A stretch of DNA of 64,000 bases, taken from Pseudodonghicola xiamenensis DSM 18339. GTDB taxonomy: Bacteria > Pseudomonadota > Alphaproteobacteria > Rhodobacterales > Rhodobacteraceae. Below, piece after piece: positions 16,732 to 25,510 of this stretch; the first letter of the stretch is position 1, and each line of letters begins with the position of its first letter. The stretch spans positions 1-64,000 of the forward strand of contig NZ_AUBS01000001.1 in assembly GCF_000429365.1 (NCBI RefSeq), read 5' to 3'. The position numbers and the translations under genes were made by a program. The notes below the pieces were generated by a model. It did no database searches, was not told the origin of the DNA, and saw only the letters and a list, made by a program, of their open reading frames with translations.

Positions 16732-17455
16732 TGCCTTTCTCTTGGGAGATTCCCACATGGCTGCGCTGAAAAAGGGCGCGGATCAGATCGGCCTCGATGT
16801 CGTGGGAACTCCGATCATGCCCGGAAATATGATGAACCGGAACGGTCTTAGGTTCCATGTCACGAAAGGAGTTCAGTTCCATCCGATCCCCGGATGGTCG
16901 CGAAAGCCAAGCGTGGCAGAATGCGAGAAAAGGTTTTACGCCTCTCTCTCCAAGGTCGGGGCGGCGAGCTTGGGGGATATTGACGTTCCGGTGATTTCGA
17001 ATCTCGGTTGCCGGCCGTTCACGACGGTGGAACAGTTGCGCGGTTATTCTTTCGACCCGTCTGCAGGGGAGCTGTTTATATCGCGCTCTGCGGTGGAAAA
17101 GATCATATTCGAGCGTATGGGGGATATGTTGAAGATCGCGGAATGGGTCTGCAAAAGGGTCCCGAAATTCTGTCTGGTCTTCCCTCCCGTCGCAAAGGGA
17201 TCGTCCCGCGAGATGTGGAGCTTTTTTGAGGATCGCGTGTTCAGCGTTGCCAGGGAGTTCGGAGCGATAACCTATTCAACGGTCGAATGGGGCTGTCTGC
17301 CTGCGGCCGATGGAGGGTTGAAGCCTGAGTACCAGGTGGGCATGCTGAGCAACGGCGTGGACGATCAAACGCATGGGAATACGGCTTTCGGCGCGGTCGC
17401 GATCCAGGACTGCCTGTCGTTGCTGCGCGCGGCGCCGGCGTCTCTGGCGTCCTGA
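16721..17455 (+). CDS. SGNH/GDSL-like hydrolase-fold protein
   Basis: This 244-residue protein has an N-terminal GDSH motif (Gly9-Asp10-Ser11-His12) typical of block I of SGNH hydrolases and a C-terminal Asp215-x2-His218 (DDQTHGN), matching the catalytic DxxH of block V. Blocks II and III are less clear (ISNLGCRPF near 92-100). No signal peptide is seen. Its overlap with the GSCFA gene implies a two-protein unit, perhaps acting on acylated sugars or glycolipids. That role is inference. A convergent IclR gene follows. Confidence 0.7.
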   Translation: MPIDAFLLGDSHMAALKKGADQIGLDVVGTPIMPGNMMNRNGLRFHVTKGVQFHPIPGWSRKPSVAECEKRFYASLSKVGAASLGDIDVPVISNLGCRPFTTVEQLRGYSFDPSAGELFISRSAVEKIIFERMGDMLKIAEWVCKRVPKFCLVFPPVAKGSSREMWSFFEDRVFSVAREFGAITYSTVEWGCLPAADGGLKPEYQVGMLSNGVDDQTHGNTAFGAVAIQDCLSLLRAAPASLAS

Positions 17456-17511
17456 AACAGGCAATGCCCCTCTGTCCGGTGGCGATGGTCGACACGGAAG
17501 GGGGGGGGGCC

Positions 17512-18321
17512 TTATGTGCGGGCGTCCTGGCTGTCTGGCGCCGGGGATATGCTGTTTGCGGCGTCTTGCAGGTAGGGCAGGATCTCCGCGCGGATCCGAT
17601 CCTCGGGCCAGCTATAGGACGAGACCGAACATTGCACCGCGGCAAAGGCCTGCTGACCCGGGATGCGGACCGGGGCCGCGATGGTGGTTTCGTTCAGGAT
17701 CATCTCGTGATGCGAGATGACATAACCCAGGTCTACCGCCTGGGTGACCATCTCGGCGATCCGATCACGGTCCAGAGTGGTGCGTGATGTATAGGGGTGC
17801 AGGGGCCAGGTCCGCAGCGCCGTCTCGCGTTCTTCCCGGGAGAAGGTCGACAGCATGACCCGTCCGGCCGAAGTCGACAGCGCCGGCAGGCGGCGTCCGG
17901 CGATGCTGGCCGCGAATTGGGTGCGTTTGCAGGGCAGGCGGCTGACATAAATGATGTGATCGTTCGACAGCTCGGCCAGATTCACCGTCTCGCCGATATG
18001 TTGCGACAATTCGATCAGTCGCGGCATCGCGCGGGCCACCAGCGTATCCGACCAGCAATAGGCATAGGCCAGTTGCAACCAGGCGTGCGATGGGCTGTAG
18101 CGGCGGGTGCGCGGGTCTTTTTCCAGCATGCCTTCAAGGTGCAGCGTATTGGCGAAGCGCTGCGTGGCGCTCTTGTCGAGCCCGGTGCGCGCCGCCAGTT
18201 CGGACAGCGAAAGCTGGGTGTGAGATTCGTCGAAAGCACGCAGCAGGCGCAACCCCTTGGCCAGGGCGCCGACATAGAGCGTGTTCTGCTTTTCGGATTT
18301 GGGCTCGTCTTGGGCAGCCAT
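17512..18321 (-). CDS. IclR-family transcriptional regulator
   Basis: This 269-residue regulator has an N-terminal winged helix (about 15-75) with LSLSELAARTGLDKSATQRFANTL, and a C-terminal IclR effector domain with the usual GETVNLAELSNDHIIYVSRL and LPALSTSAGRVMLS stretches. It is divergent from the Dpp-type importer operon, with 167 bp between starts that hold a good promoter and overlapping dyads. It is therefore the likely local regulator of peptide uptake. A run of ten G residues lies just after its stop. Confidence 0.93.
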   Translation of the reverse strand: MAAQDEPKSEKQNTLYVGALAKGLRLLRAFDESHTQLSLSELAARTGLDKSATQRFANTLHLEGMLEKDPRTRRYSPSHAWLQLAYAYCWSDTLVARAMPRLIELSQHIGETVNLAELSNDHIIYVSRLPCKRTQFAASIAGRRLPALSTSAGRVMLSTFSREERETALRTWPLHPYTSRTTLDRDRIAEMVTQAVDLGYVISHHEMILNETTIAAPVRIPGQQAFAAVQCSVSSYSWPEDRIRAEILPYLQDAANSISPAPDSQDART

Positions 18322-18362
18322 TAGGTTTGTCGCCTTCTGTCCGAAGCGTCTGACGTTACCTC

Positions 18363-18391
18363 TTGACGCATGGTCGAAGGACTCCTTTAAT
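18363..18391 (+). promoter_or_regulatory. Promoter of the Dpp-GGT-M20 operon
   Basis: TTGACG at 18363-18368 and TTTAAT at 18386-18391 are separated by exactly 17 bp, a good match to a sigma-70 promoter reading toward the substrate-binding protein gene. The start of transcription would fall at about 18398, within the dyads described next. Confidence 0.6.
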
Positions 18392-18392
18392 G

Positions 18393-18417
18393 GATCATAT
18401 CGTGATCGAACGTATCA
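18393..18417. promoter_or_regulatory. Overlapping dyads, candidate IclR operator
   Basis: GATCA-N5-TGATC (18393-18407) overlaps TGAT-N7-ATCA (18403-18417). Both lie directly downstream of the -10 element, where binding by the divergent IclR protein would block transcription. Confidence 0.45.
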
Positions 18418-18488
18418 TAGTATAATAACAATTATGGCGCGCCTGCAACTGCCAACTGGATTGGGCGCTCAGACTGTCAGGGGGAATC

Positions 18489-20012
18489 ATGACGCATTCT
18501 GTTTCTTTGAAGATGACCATCGCGGCGCTGGCGCTTTCGGTGGCTGCCGGCGAGGCCATGGCCGACAAGGCCAGCGGTACGCTTTATGCCGGTTTCACCA
18601 AAGAGCTGGAGAACGTCGACAGCTACTTCAACTCGTCGCGCGAAGGCGTGGTCATGCAGCGCGCGATCTGGGACGGTCTGATCTATCGCGATCCGATCAC
18701 CAACGAATACAAGGGCAACCTGGCCGAATCCTGGACCTGGGTGGATGACACCACGCTGGAGTTCAAGCTGCGCCAGGGCATCACCTTCCATAATGGTGAG
18801 CCGTTCAATGCCGACGATGTGGTCTATACCGTCAACTTCGTCGCCGACGAGAGCAATGGCGTGAAGACCCAGCGCAACGTGAACTGGATGAAGTCGGCCG
18901 AGAAGATCGACGACTATACCGTGCGCATCTATCTGAAAGAGAAATTCCCCGCCGCGATCGAATTCCTCTCGGGGCCGGTGTCGATCTATCCCAACGAATA
19001 TTATGCCGAAGTCGGCCCCTCGGGCATGGGGCTGAAGCCGGTGGGGACCGGTCCCTACAAGGCGGTCGAGGTCGTTCCGGGCCAGCATTTCGTGCTGGAG
19101 AAGAACGAGAATTACCACGATAGCCCCAAGGGGCAGCCGAGTATCGAAAAGGTCGATATCCGCACCATTCCGGATGTGAATACCCAGATCGCCGAACTGT
19201 TCTCGGGCTCGCTCGATCTGATCTGGCAGGTGCCCGCCGACCAGGCGCAGAAGCTTGAGCAGATGGGCCAGTTCACCGTCGCCAATGAATCGACCATGCG
19301 GGTCGGCTATATCTCGATGGATGCTGCCGGTCGGTCCTCGATGGATCCGAACCCCTTCACCGATGTGCGGGTGCGCAAGGCGGTCAACTATGCGATCGAC
19401 CGTCAGGCCATCGTCGACAACCTGCTGAAGGGCAAGTCGATTCTGGTGAATACCCCCTGTTTCCCTAGCCAGTTCGGCTGTGTGCAGGATGTCACCGTCT
19501 ATGACTACAACCCTGAAAAGGCCAAGGCGCTGCTGGCCGAGGCTGGCTATCCCGACGGGTTCGAAACCGATCTCTATGCCTATCGCAACCGCGATTATGC
19601 CGAGGCAGTGATCAGCTTCCTGGGTGAGGTCGGGATCAAGGTGAACCTCAAGTACATGCAGTATTCCGCCATTCGCGAGCTGAACATGAAGGGCGAGGTT
19701 CCGTTCAACTTCTCGACCTGGGGCAGCTATTCGATCAACGACGCCTCGGCCATGGTCAGCCAGTTCTTCAAGCTGGGCAGCCTGGACGACGCGCGCGATG
19801 AAGGGGTGGCTGCGGATCTCGCAACCGCCGATACCTCGACCGATCCGGCCACGCGGATCGAATATTACACCAAGGCGCTGCAGCGGATCACCGATCAGGC
19901 CTATTGGGTGCCGCTGTTCAGCTATAACACCAACTATGTGTTCAAGACGGATGTCGATTACACCCCGACGCCGGACGAGGTGCTGCGCTTTACCACCATG
20001 TCGTGGAAGTAA
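18489..20012 (+). CDS. Peptide ABC transporter substrate-binding protein (DppA/OppA family)
   Basis: This 507-residue periplasmic binding protein has a signal peptide (MTHSVSLKMTIAALALSVAAGEAMA, cleavage near residue 25). It carries the SBP_bac_5 fold, with LAESWTWVDDTTLEFKLRQGITFHNGEPFNADDVVYT as the family signature region (residues about 78-115). The following permeases, two ATPases, a gamma-glutamyltransferase and an M20 peptidase suggest that the ligand is a small, perhaps gamma-glutamyl, peptide such as a glutathione fragment. The ligand is inferred from context only. A strong hairpin follows the gene. Confidence 0.92.
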   Translation: MTHSVSLKMTIAALALSVAAGEAMADKASGTLYAGFTKELENVDSYFNSSREGVVMQRAIWDGLIYRDPITNEYKGNLAESWTWVDDTTLEFKLRQGITFHNGEPFNADDVVYTVNFVADESNGVKTQRNVNWMKSAEKIDDYTVRIYLKEKFPAAIEFLSGPVSIYPNEYYAEVGPSGMGLKPVGTGPYKAVEVVPGQHFVLEKNENYHDSPKGQPSIEKVDIRTIPDVNTQIAELFSGSLDLIWQVPADQAQKLEQMGQFTVANESTMRVGYISMDAAGRSSMDPNPFTDVRVRKAVNYAIDRQAIVDNLLKGKSILVNTPCFPSQFGCVQDVTVYDYNPEKAKALLAEAGYPDGFETDLYAYRNRDYAEAVISFLGEVGIKVNLKYMQYSAIRELNMKGEVPFNFSTWGSYSINDASAMVSQFFKLGSLDDARDEGVAADLATADTSTDPATRIEYYTKALQRITDQAYWVPLFSYNTNYVFKTDVDYTPTPDEVLRFTTMSWK

Positions 20013-20028
20013 TCCGCCACTGAAATAC

Positions 20029-20056
20029 CCTCCGGCGCCCGCTTGCGCGCCGGAGG
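20029..20056 (+). terminator. Attenuating hairpin after the substrate-binding protein gene
   Basis: A 10-bp perfect stem CCTCCGGCGC / GCGCCGGAGG with an 8-nt loop lies in the 105-bp gap before the first permease. It lacks a T-tract. Such elements keep binding-protein mRNA more abundant than that of the membrane parts. Confidence 0.55.
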
Positions 20057-20117
20057 TCTCCCATGGCCGTGCCCACCCAGGGCGCGCTGCCACAGGTTAT
20101 CTAAGGGTCATCCGAAC

Positions 20118-21035
20118 GTGTTCCAATTCATTCTGAAACGGCTGGGGCTGGCCATTCTGGTTGCCTTCACCGTGTCGTTCATCAGCTTTTCGCTGCTGTT
20201 CCTGGCGGGGGACCCCGCCGCGGCGCTGGCCGGCGAAACCGCCAGCGGCGAGGATATCGAAGCCCTGCGCCATCTCTACGGGTTCGACCGGCCGATGATG
20301 GTGCAATATGGCGACTGGCTGTTCTCGGCGCTGCGCGGCGATTTCGGCGAGAGCTATTATTTCAAGCTGCCGGTCGCCGGGCTGATCTTTGACCGGCTGT
20401 CGATCACCATGACGCTGGGGGTTTGCGGCATCGCCTTCGCGCTGCTGACCGCCGTGCCGCTGGGTGTCGCCGCCGCGATCCGGCCCAATTCGCTGATCGA
20501 CCGGATCGCGTTGTTCCTGTCTGTCGCGGGGCAGGCGCTGCCGAGCTTCTGGTTCGGGCTGATCCTGGTGGTGGTCTTTTCGATCAAACTGGGCTGGTTG
20601 CCGCCTTCGGGCACCGCGACCTGGCGGCACTTCATCATGCCGACCATCGTGCTGGGCTATTACGCGATGCCTGCCATCATGCGTCTGACCCGGGCCGGTA
20701 TGCTTGAGGTTCTGTCCTCCGATTACATCCGCACCGCGCGGGCCAAGGGCGCGCCGGAAATGCGGGTGATGTTCAAGCACGCGCTGCGCAACGCCATCAT
20801 TCCGGTGGTCAGCCTGGCCGCCGTTCAGATGGGTTTCATGCTGGGGGGCTCGATCGTGGTTGAATCGATCTTTGCGCTGCATGGCGCGGGCTATCTCGCC
20901 TGGGAGAGCATCGGGCGCAACGATCTGCCGACGGTGCAGGCGCTGATCCTGATCTTCGCGATGTTCTACATCGTCTTCACCTTCCTGGCCGACGTGCTGA
21001 ATGCCTGGCTCGACCCGCGGATGAGGAGCAGCTGA
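20118..21035 (+). CDS. Peptide ABC transporter permease (DppB-like)
   Basis: This 305-residue inner-membrane permease starts with GTG 20118 (FQFILKRLGLAILVAFTVSFISF), the usual N-terminus of DppB-type proteins. It has about six spans and the BPD_transp_1 EAA-type loop RTARAKGAPEMRVMFKHALRNAIIP. It forms the channel with the next gene product. The stop is directly followed by the next ATG. Confidence 0.93.
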   Translation: MFQFILKRLGLAILVAFTVSFISFSLLFLAGDPAAALAGETASGEDIEALRHLYGFDRPMMVQYGDWLFSALRGDFGESYYFKLPVAGLIFDRLSITMTLGVCGIAFALLTAVPLGVAAAIRPNSLIDRIALFLSVAGQALPSFWFGLILVVVFSIKLGWLPPSGTATWRHFIMPTIVLGYYAMPAIMRLTRAGMLEVLSSDYIRTARAKGAPEMRVMFKHALRNAIIPVVSLAAVQMGFMLGGSIVVESIFALHGAGYLAWESIGRNDLPTVQALILIFAMFYIVFTFLADVLNAWLDPRMRSS

Positions 21036-21036
21036 G

Positions 21037-21936
21037 ATGAGTGACGCTATGACTGATCCGCTTCTGGCCGAAATCGTCGGGCCGACGCCCGGGCAGCTTT
21101 TGCGCCGGCGTATCTTCGGGCACCAGGGACTTCTGATCGGTGGCACCGTGGTGGCGCTGCTGGTTCTTGTGGCGATCTTCGCGCCGCTGCTGGCGCCGCA
21201 TGATCCCTATGCCCAAAGCCTGATGGCCCGGATGAAGCCGCCGGTCTTCCTGGGCGGCACCTGGGAGCATCCGCTGGGCACCGATCACCTGGGCCGCGAT
21301 TACCTGTCCCGCCTGATCTATGGTGCCCGTGTGTCGCTGATGATCGGCCTGGTCGCCGCGGTGATCTCCGGGCTGATCGGCTCGGTGATGGGGATTTGTG
21401 CCGGCTACTTCGGTGGCAAGGTCGACGCAGTGGTGACCTTTCTGATCAACGTTCGTCTGGCGATGCCGGTGGTGCTGGTTGCGCTGGCCGTGGTTGCCAT
21501 CCTCGGCGGATCACTGACCGTGATGGTATCGGTCCTGGGGCTGCTTCTGTGGGACCGTTTCGCGGTGGTGCTGCGCGCCTCGACCCGACAGGTGCGCGAA
21601 CGCGAATATGTCGCTGCCGCCAAGTCCATCGGTGCCTCGACCCCGCGGATCCTGCTGGCCGAGATCCTGCCGAACATCGTCAACAACCTGATCGTCGTGG
21701 TCACGCTGGAGATGGCTCATGCGATCCTCCTGGAAGCGGCGCTGAGCTTTCTGGGCCTTGGTGTGCAACCGCCGACGCCAAGCTGGGGGCTGATGGTCTC
21801 CGAGGGCAAGAACATGATGCTGTTCGAGCCCTGGCTGGTGATGATCCCCGGCACGGTGCTGTTCGTGCTGGTTCTGGGCATCAACCTGATGGGCGACGGG
21901 CTGCGCGACGTGGCCGCCCCCGAGAACAGGAGCTGA
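21037..21936 (+). CDS. Peptide ABC transporter permease (DppC-like)
   Basis: This 299-residue permease has an N-terminal OppC_N region and the LGTDHLGRDYLSRLIYGARVSL motif typical of DppC, plus the EAA-type loop AAAKSIGASTPRILLAEILPNI. Six spans are visible. It pairs with the preceding DppB-like permease. Confidence 0.93.
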   Translation: MSDAMTDPLLAEIVGPTPGQLLRRRIFGHQGLLIGGTVVALLVLVAIFAPLLAPHDPYAQSLMARMKPPVFLGGTWEHPLGTDHLGRDYLSRLIYGARVSLMIGLVAAVISGLIGSVMGICAGYFGGKVDAVVTFLINVRLAMPVVLVALAVVAILGGSLTVMVSVLGLLLWDRFAVVLRASTRQVREREYVAAAKSIGASTPRILLAEILPNIVNNLIVVVTLEMAHAILLEAALSFLGLGVQPPTPSWGLMVSEGKNMMLFEPWLVMIPGTVLFVLVLGINLMGDGLRDVAAPENRS

Positions 21937-21940
21937 TCCG

Positions 21941-22942
21941 ATGGCAGACAGGCTTTTGACAGTTCGCGATCTGGTGATCGACATTCCCGTCGGTGGCGGC
22001 ACGCTGCATGCGGTGCGCGGCATCGACTTCGAGCTAGACCGGGGCGAGGTGCTGTGCATCGTCGGTGAAAGCGGGTCGGGCAAATCGCTGACCTCGCTGG
22101 CGCTGATGGGGCTTCTGGGCAAGCGGATCAAGCCCAGGGCAACGCAGATGGACTTCGACGGCACCGCGCTGCTGAGCGCGTCGAAGAAGACCATGCGCAG
22201 CCTGCGCGGCGCGCGCATGTCGATGATCTTCCAGGAACCGATGACCTCGCTCAACCCGGCCTATACCATCGGCGATCAGTTGATGGAGGCGATGCTGTTG
22301 CACCGCGATGTGCCGCGCGCTGAGGCGCGGGCACGGGCGGTCGAGCTGCTGGAAAAGGTCGGCATCACCGCCGCCGAAAGCCGGCTCGGGCAATATCCGC
22401 ACCAGCTTTCTGGCGGGTTGCGGCAACGGGTGATGATCGCCATGGCGCTGATGTGCGGGCCCGAGCTGATCATCGCCGATGAACCCACCACCGCGCTCGA
22501 CGTGACGATCCAGGCGCAGATCCTGCGGCTGCTGGTCGATCTGGTGCGCGAGATGGGCATGGCGATGATCCTGATCACCCACGATCTGGGCGTGGTCGCC
22601 CGGGTCGCGGACAAGGTCGCGGTGATGTATGCCGGCGAGCTGGTCGAGACCGGCCCAGCGAAAGAGATCTTCGAGGCGCCGATGCACCCCTATACCCGCG
22701 GGCTGCTGCGCTGCATCCCGCTGCCGGGCAAGACCAAACGCGGCAGTGAGCTGGGCACCATCCCGGGCATCGTGCCGTCGTTGGTGGGGCGGGTATCGGG
22801 CTGTGTCTTCCGCACCCGCTGCACCTTTGCGACCGAGGCTTGCCGGGGCGATATCCCGCGCCACCTGCGGGGTCCGCAGGCCTTCCGCTGCGTGCTGGAC
22901 GACGGCGGGCTTTCCCAAGAAAAACAAGAGGTGCAGGCATGA
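21941..22942 (+). CDS. Peptide ABC transporter ATP-binding protein (DppD-like)
   Basis: This 333-residue ATPase has Walker A GESGSGKSLTS, signature LSGGLRQRV and Walker B LIIADEPTTALD. The C-terminal oligopeptide-transporter extension has the cysteine-bearing CVFRTRCTFATEAC segment that is common in DppD/OppD. It overlaps the next ATPase gene by 4 bp (ATGA). Confidence 0.95.
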   Translation: MADRLLTVRDLVIDIPVGGGTLHAVRGIDFELDRGEVLCIVGESGSGKSLTSLALMGLLGKRIKPRATQMDFDGTALLSASKKTMRSLRGARMSMIFQEPMTSLNPAYTIGDQLMEAMLLHRDVPRAEARARAVELLEKVGITAAESRLGQYPHQLSGGLRQRVMIAMALMCGPELIIADEPTTALDVTIQAQILRLLVDLVREMGMAMILITHDLGVVARVADKVAVMYAGELVETGPAKEIFEAPMHPYTRGLLRCIPLPGKTKRGSELGTIPGIVPSLVGRVSGCVFRTRCTFATEACRGDIPRHLRGPQAFRCVLDDGGLSQEKQEVQA

Positions 22943-23919
22943 CCGCTCCGGTTCTGGAACTGCGCAACGTCGTCAAGACCTATAGCGTGAAACAGGGGCT
23001 TATGGGGCGCCCGAAGCCCCTGACCGCAGTCAAGGACGTGAGCCTGAGCCTTGGTCGCAGCGAGGTGCTTGGGCTGGTGGGGGAATCCGGCTGTGGCAAG
23101 TCGACGCTCGCCAAGATCCTGCTGGGGCTCGAGGCGCCGACCTCGGGCGAGGTGCTGGTCGATGGTGAGGCCTTGGGGGCGCAGGACCGCCTCAAGCTGG
23201 CCCGCCGCATCCAGCCGATCTTTCAGGATCCCTATTCCTCGCTCAATCCGCGCAAGAGCATTGCCGATATCATCTCTCTGCCGTTGCGGGTGCATGGCAT
23301 CGGGGACGCCGCCAGCCAGAAGCAGGCCGTGCGGGAGATCCTCGATGTGGTCGGTCTGCCGTCGCGGGTGATGAACACCTATCCCAGCCAGATGTCGGGC
23401 GGTCAGCGGCAGCGCGTCGCCATCGCCCGGGCGCTGATCATGAAGCCCGAGATCGTCATCTGTGACGAGCCGACCTCGGCGCTCGACGTGTCGGTGCAGT
23501 CGCAGATCCTCAATCTGCTGGGCGAGCTGCGGCGCGAATTCGGGCTGACCTATCTGTTCATCTCGCACAACCTCGCCGTGGTCGAACATCTCGCCACCCG
23601 GGTGGCGGTGATGTATCTGGGCCGGATCGTGGAAGAGGCCGAAACCGGCGATCTCTTCGACAATCCGCGCCATCCCTACAGCCGCGCACTGCTGAAATCG
23701 GTGCTGACCCCGGAACCGGGGCTGGGCGTGCCGGATACCCAACTGGGCATGGCCTATCCCAACCCGATCAACCCGCCCTCGGGCTGCGCCTTCCATCCGC
23801 GCTGTCCGCTGGCGACGGAACTGTGCAAGACCAGGGCGCCGCGCCCGGTGCCGCAGGATGGCGGCTTTGTGGAATGCCATCTTTACGACCGTGAAACCGA
23901 AATGTTCGAACAGGCCTGA
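22939..23919 (+). CDS. Peptide ABC transporter ATP-binding protein (DppF-like)
   Basis: This 326-residue ATPase starts at ATG 22939, within the stop of the previous gene. It has Walker [14 protein letters not shown], signature [15 protein letters not shown] and Walker B VICDEPTSALD, with the C-terminal extension GCAFHPRCPLATELC. It completes the five-part importer. Confidence 0.95.
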   Translation: MTAPVLELRNVVKTYSVKQGLMGRPKPLTAVKDVSLSLGRSEVLGLVGESGCGKSTLAKILLGLEAPTSGEVLVDGEALGAQDRLKLARRIQPIFQDPYSSLNPRKSIADIISLPLRVHGIGDAASQKQAVREILDVVGLPSRVMNTYPSQMSGGQRQRVAIARALIMKPEIVICDEPTSALDVSVQSQILNLLGELRREFGLTYLFISHNLAVVEHLATRVAVMYLGRIVEEAETGDLFDNPRHPYSRALLKSVLTPEPGLGVPDTQLGMAYPNPINPPSGCAFHPRCPLATELCKTRAPRPVPQDGGFVECHLYDRETEMFEQA

Positions 23920-23923
23920 TCTG

Positions 23924-25510
23924 ATGAAATCCTCGCTCTCGCGTACCCAGACCGTTGCCAAGACGGTGATTGAAACCAAGGGGGGCGTGGTGGCGTCCCA
24001 GCACAGCCTCGCGGCGCAGGCCGGCGCGGCCGTGCTTGCCGAAGGGGGAGATGCGGTCGATGCGGCAGTGGCCGCCTCCTTCGTGCTGGGGGTTCTCGAA
24101 CCCTGGATGAGCGGCCCGGCCGGCGGTGGCGCGATGATGCTGTGGCGTGCGGACAAGGGTGAGGCAATCGCGCTGAACTATGGCATGCGCTCGCCCAAGG
24201 GGCTCAAGGTCTCGGATTATCCGCTGTCGGGCAAGGGCAAGGCCGGGGATCTCTTCCCCTGGGAGGAGGTGGTCGACAACCGCAACGTTCAGGGCGCCAG
24301 CGCCGTGGCGGTGCCGGGTGTGGTTGACGGGCTGGGCCAGGCGCATGCCCGCTGGGGCAAGATGCCCTGGGCCGATCTGCTGGCCCCGGCCATCGCGCAC
24401 GCCAAGGAAGGCATGCTGGTCGATTGGTACGCGGCGCTGATCATTGCCTCGACCACGCGGGAACTGGCCAAGGACCCGGACGCGGCGGCGATGTTCCTGG
24501 AAGACGGCCAATGGCCCAGCATCGGCGCCTGGACCGCGCTGGCGGAAAAGCGGATCGACCAGTCGAAGATGGCCGCGACGCTGGAAGAGATCGCCCGTGG
24601 TGGTGCCCGCGCGCTCTATGACGGTGATCTGGGCGCGGCGCTGGCCAAGGACGTGCAGGACAAGGGCGGCAGTCTCAGCCATGACGATCTGCGGGCCTAT
24701 GGCGCGACCTTCCACCCAGCGCTGAGCTTTGCCTATCGCGATGCGATGATCCACGCGGTGCCCGGGCTGACCGCCGGTCCGACATTGAAACATGCGCTGA
24801 GCCTGGCGGCAGAGACGCCGCTGTCGGGCAGTGCCACCCCGGATGGCGAGGCCTATGCCGCCTGGGCGCGCGGTCTGAAATCGGCCTATGCCAGCCGGCT
24901 CTCCGGCATGGGGGACACTGGCGAAAGCACAAGCGCACCGGGGTGCACCACCCATTTCTCGGTGGTCGACAAGGACGGCAACATGGTGGCGATGACCCAG
25001 ACGCTGCTGTCGATCTTCGGCAGCCGGGTGGTCTCGCCCTCGACCGGGCTGCTCTTGAACAACGGTATCATGTGGTTCGACCCGGAGCAGGGCAAACCCA
25101 ATTCGCTGGGCCCAGACAAGGCCTGTCTGATGAACGTCTGCCCGGTGCTGGGCGAGACTGGTGAGACCCGCTTCGCCTTCGGTGCCAGCGGCGGGCGCAA
25201 GATCGTCTCGGCGGTGGCGCAATTGGCCGGGTTCGTCACCGATTACGGCATGGACGTCGGTCAGGCCTTCCACAGCCCGCGGATCGACGTTTCGGGCGGT
25301 GAGACGCTGGTGGCGGATGAGACGCTTTCGGCGGACATCCTCGCCCGGCTGGCCGAGGAGAACGAGGTGCAGACCACCAAGCGCACAGTTTTCCCCTATG
25401 CCTTCGCTTGCCCGGCGGGGGTGATGCGGCGCGGCGGTCTGAACTCCGGCTGTACTGAAATCATGTCGCCCTGGGGCGATGCGATTACCGAGGAGGAGAT
25501 GGCCCAATGA
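23924..25510 (+). CDS. Gamma-glutamyltransferase family protein without signal peptide
   Basis: This 528-residue Ntn-hydrolase precursor of the GGT family has GGVVASQHSLAAQAGAAVLAEGGDAVDAAVAASFVLGVLEP-type N-terminal text (residues about 19-60). The autocatalytic processing site is GCTTHFSVVDKDGN, with nucleophile Thr342. Most bacterial GGTs are periplasmic; here the N-terminus MKSSLSRTQTVAKT shows no signal peptide, so the enzyme probably works in the cytoplasm on imported gamma-glutamyl compounds. It follows the DppF-like gene by 4 bp and overlaps the M20 peptidase gene by 4 bp. Cephalosporin- or other amide-acylase activity is an alternative for this superfamily. Confidence 0.9.
   Translation: MKSSLSRTQTVAKTVIETKGGVVASQHSLAAQAGAAVLAEGGDAVDAAVAASFVLGVLEPWMSGPAGGGAMMLWRADKGEAIALNYGMRSPKGLKVSDYPLSGKGKAGDLFPWEEVVDNRNVQGASAVAVPGVVDGLGQAHARWGKMPWADLLAPAIAHAKEGMLVDWYAALIIASTTRELAKDPDAAAMFLEDGQWPSIGAWTALAEKRIDQSKMAATLEEIARGGARALYDGDLGAALAKDVQDKGGSLSHDDLRAYGATFHPALSFAYRDAMIHAVPGLTAGPTLKHALSLAAETPLSGSATPDGEAYAAWARGLKSAYASRLSGMGDTGESTSAPGCTTHFSVVDKDGNMVAMTQTLLSIFGSRVVSPSTGLLLNNGIMWFDPEQGKPNSLGPDKACLMNVCPVLGETGETRFAFGASGGRKIVSAVAQLAGFVTDYGMDVGQAFHSPRIDVSGGETLVADETLSADILARLAEENEVQTTKRTVFPYAFACPAGVMRRGGLNSGCTEIMSPWGDAITEEEMAQ

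Noticed and set aside
15670..17455. Defence or toxin-antitoxin system in the low-GC islet
   Set aside because: Both proteins have hydrolase-type motifs of the GSCFA and SGNH families, with no toxin, nuclease or antitoxin features and no mobile-element marks.
17500..17509. Run of ten G residues as a phase-variation tract
   Set aside because: It lies just after the IclR stop, outside coding sequence and outside any promoter that I can see. The nine-G run at 62646-62654 is also non-coding.
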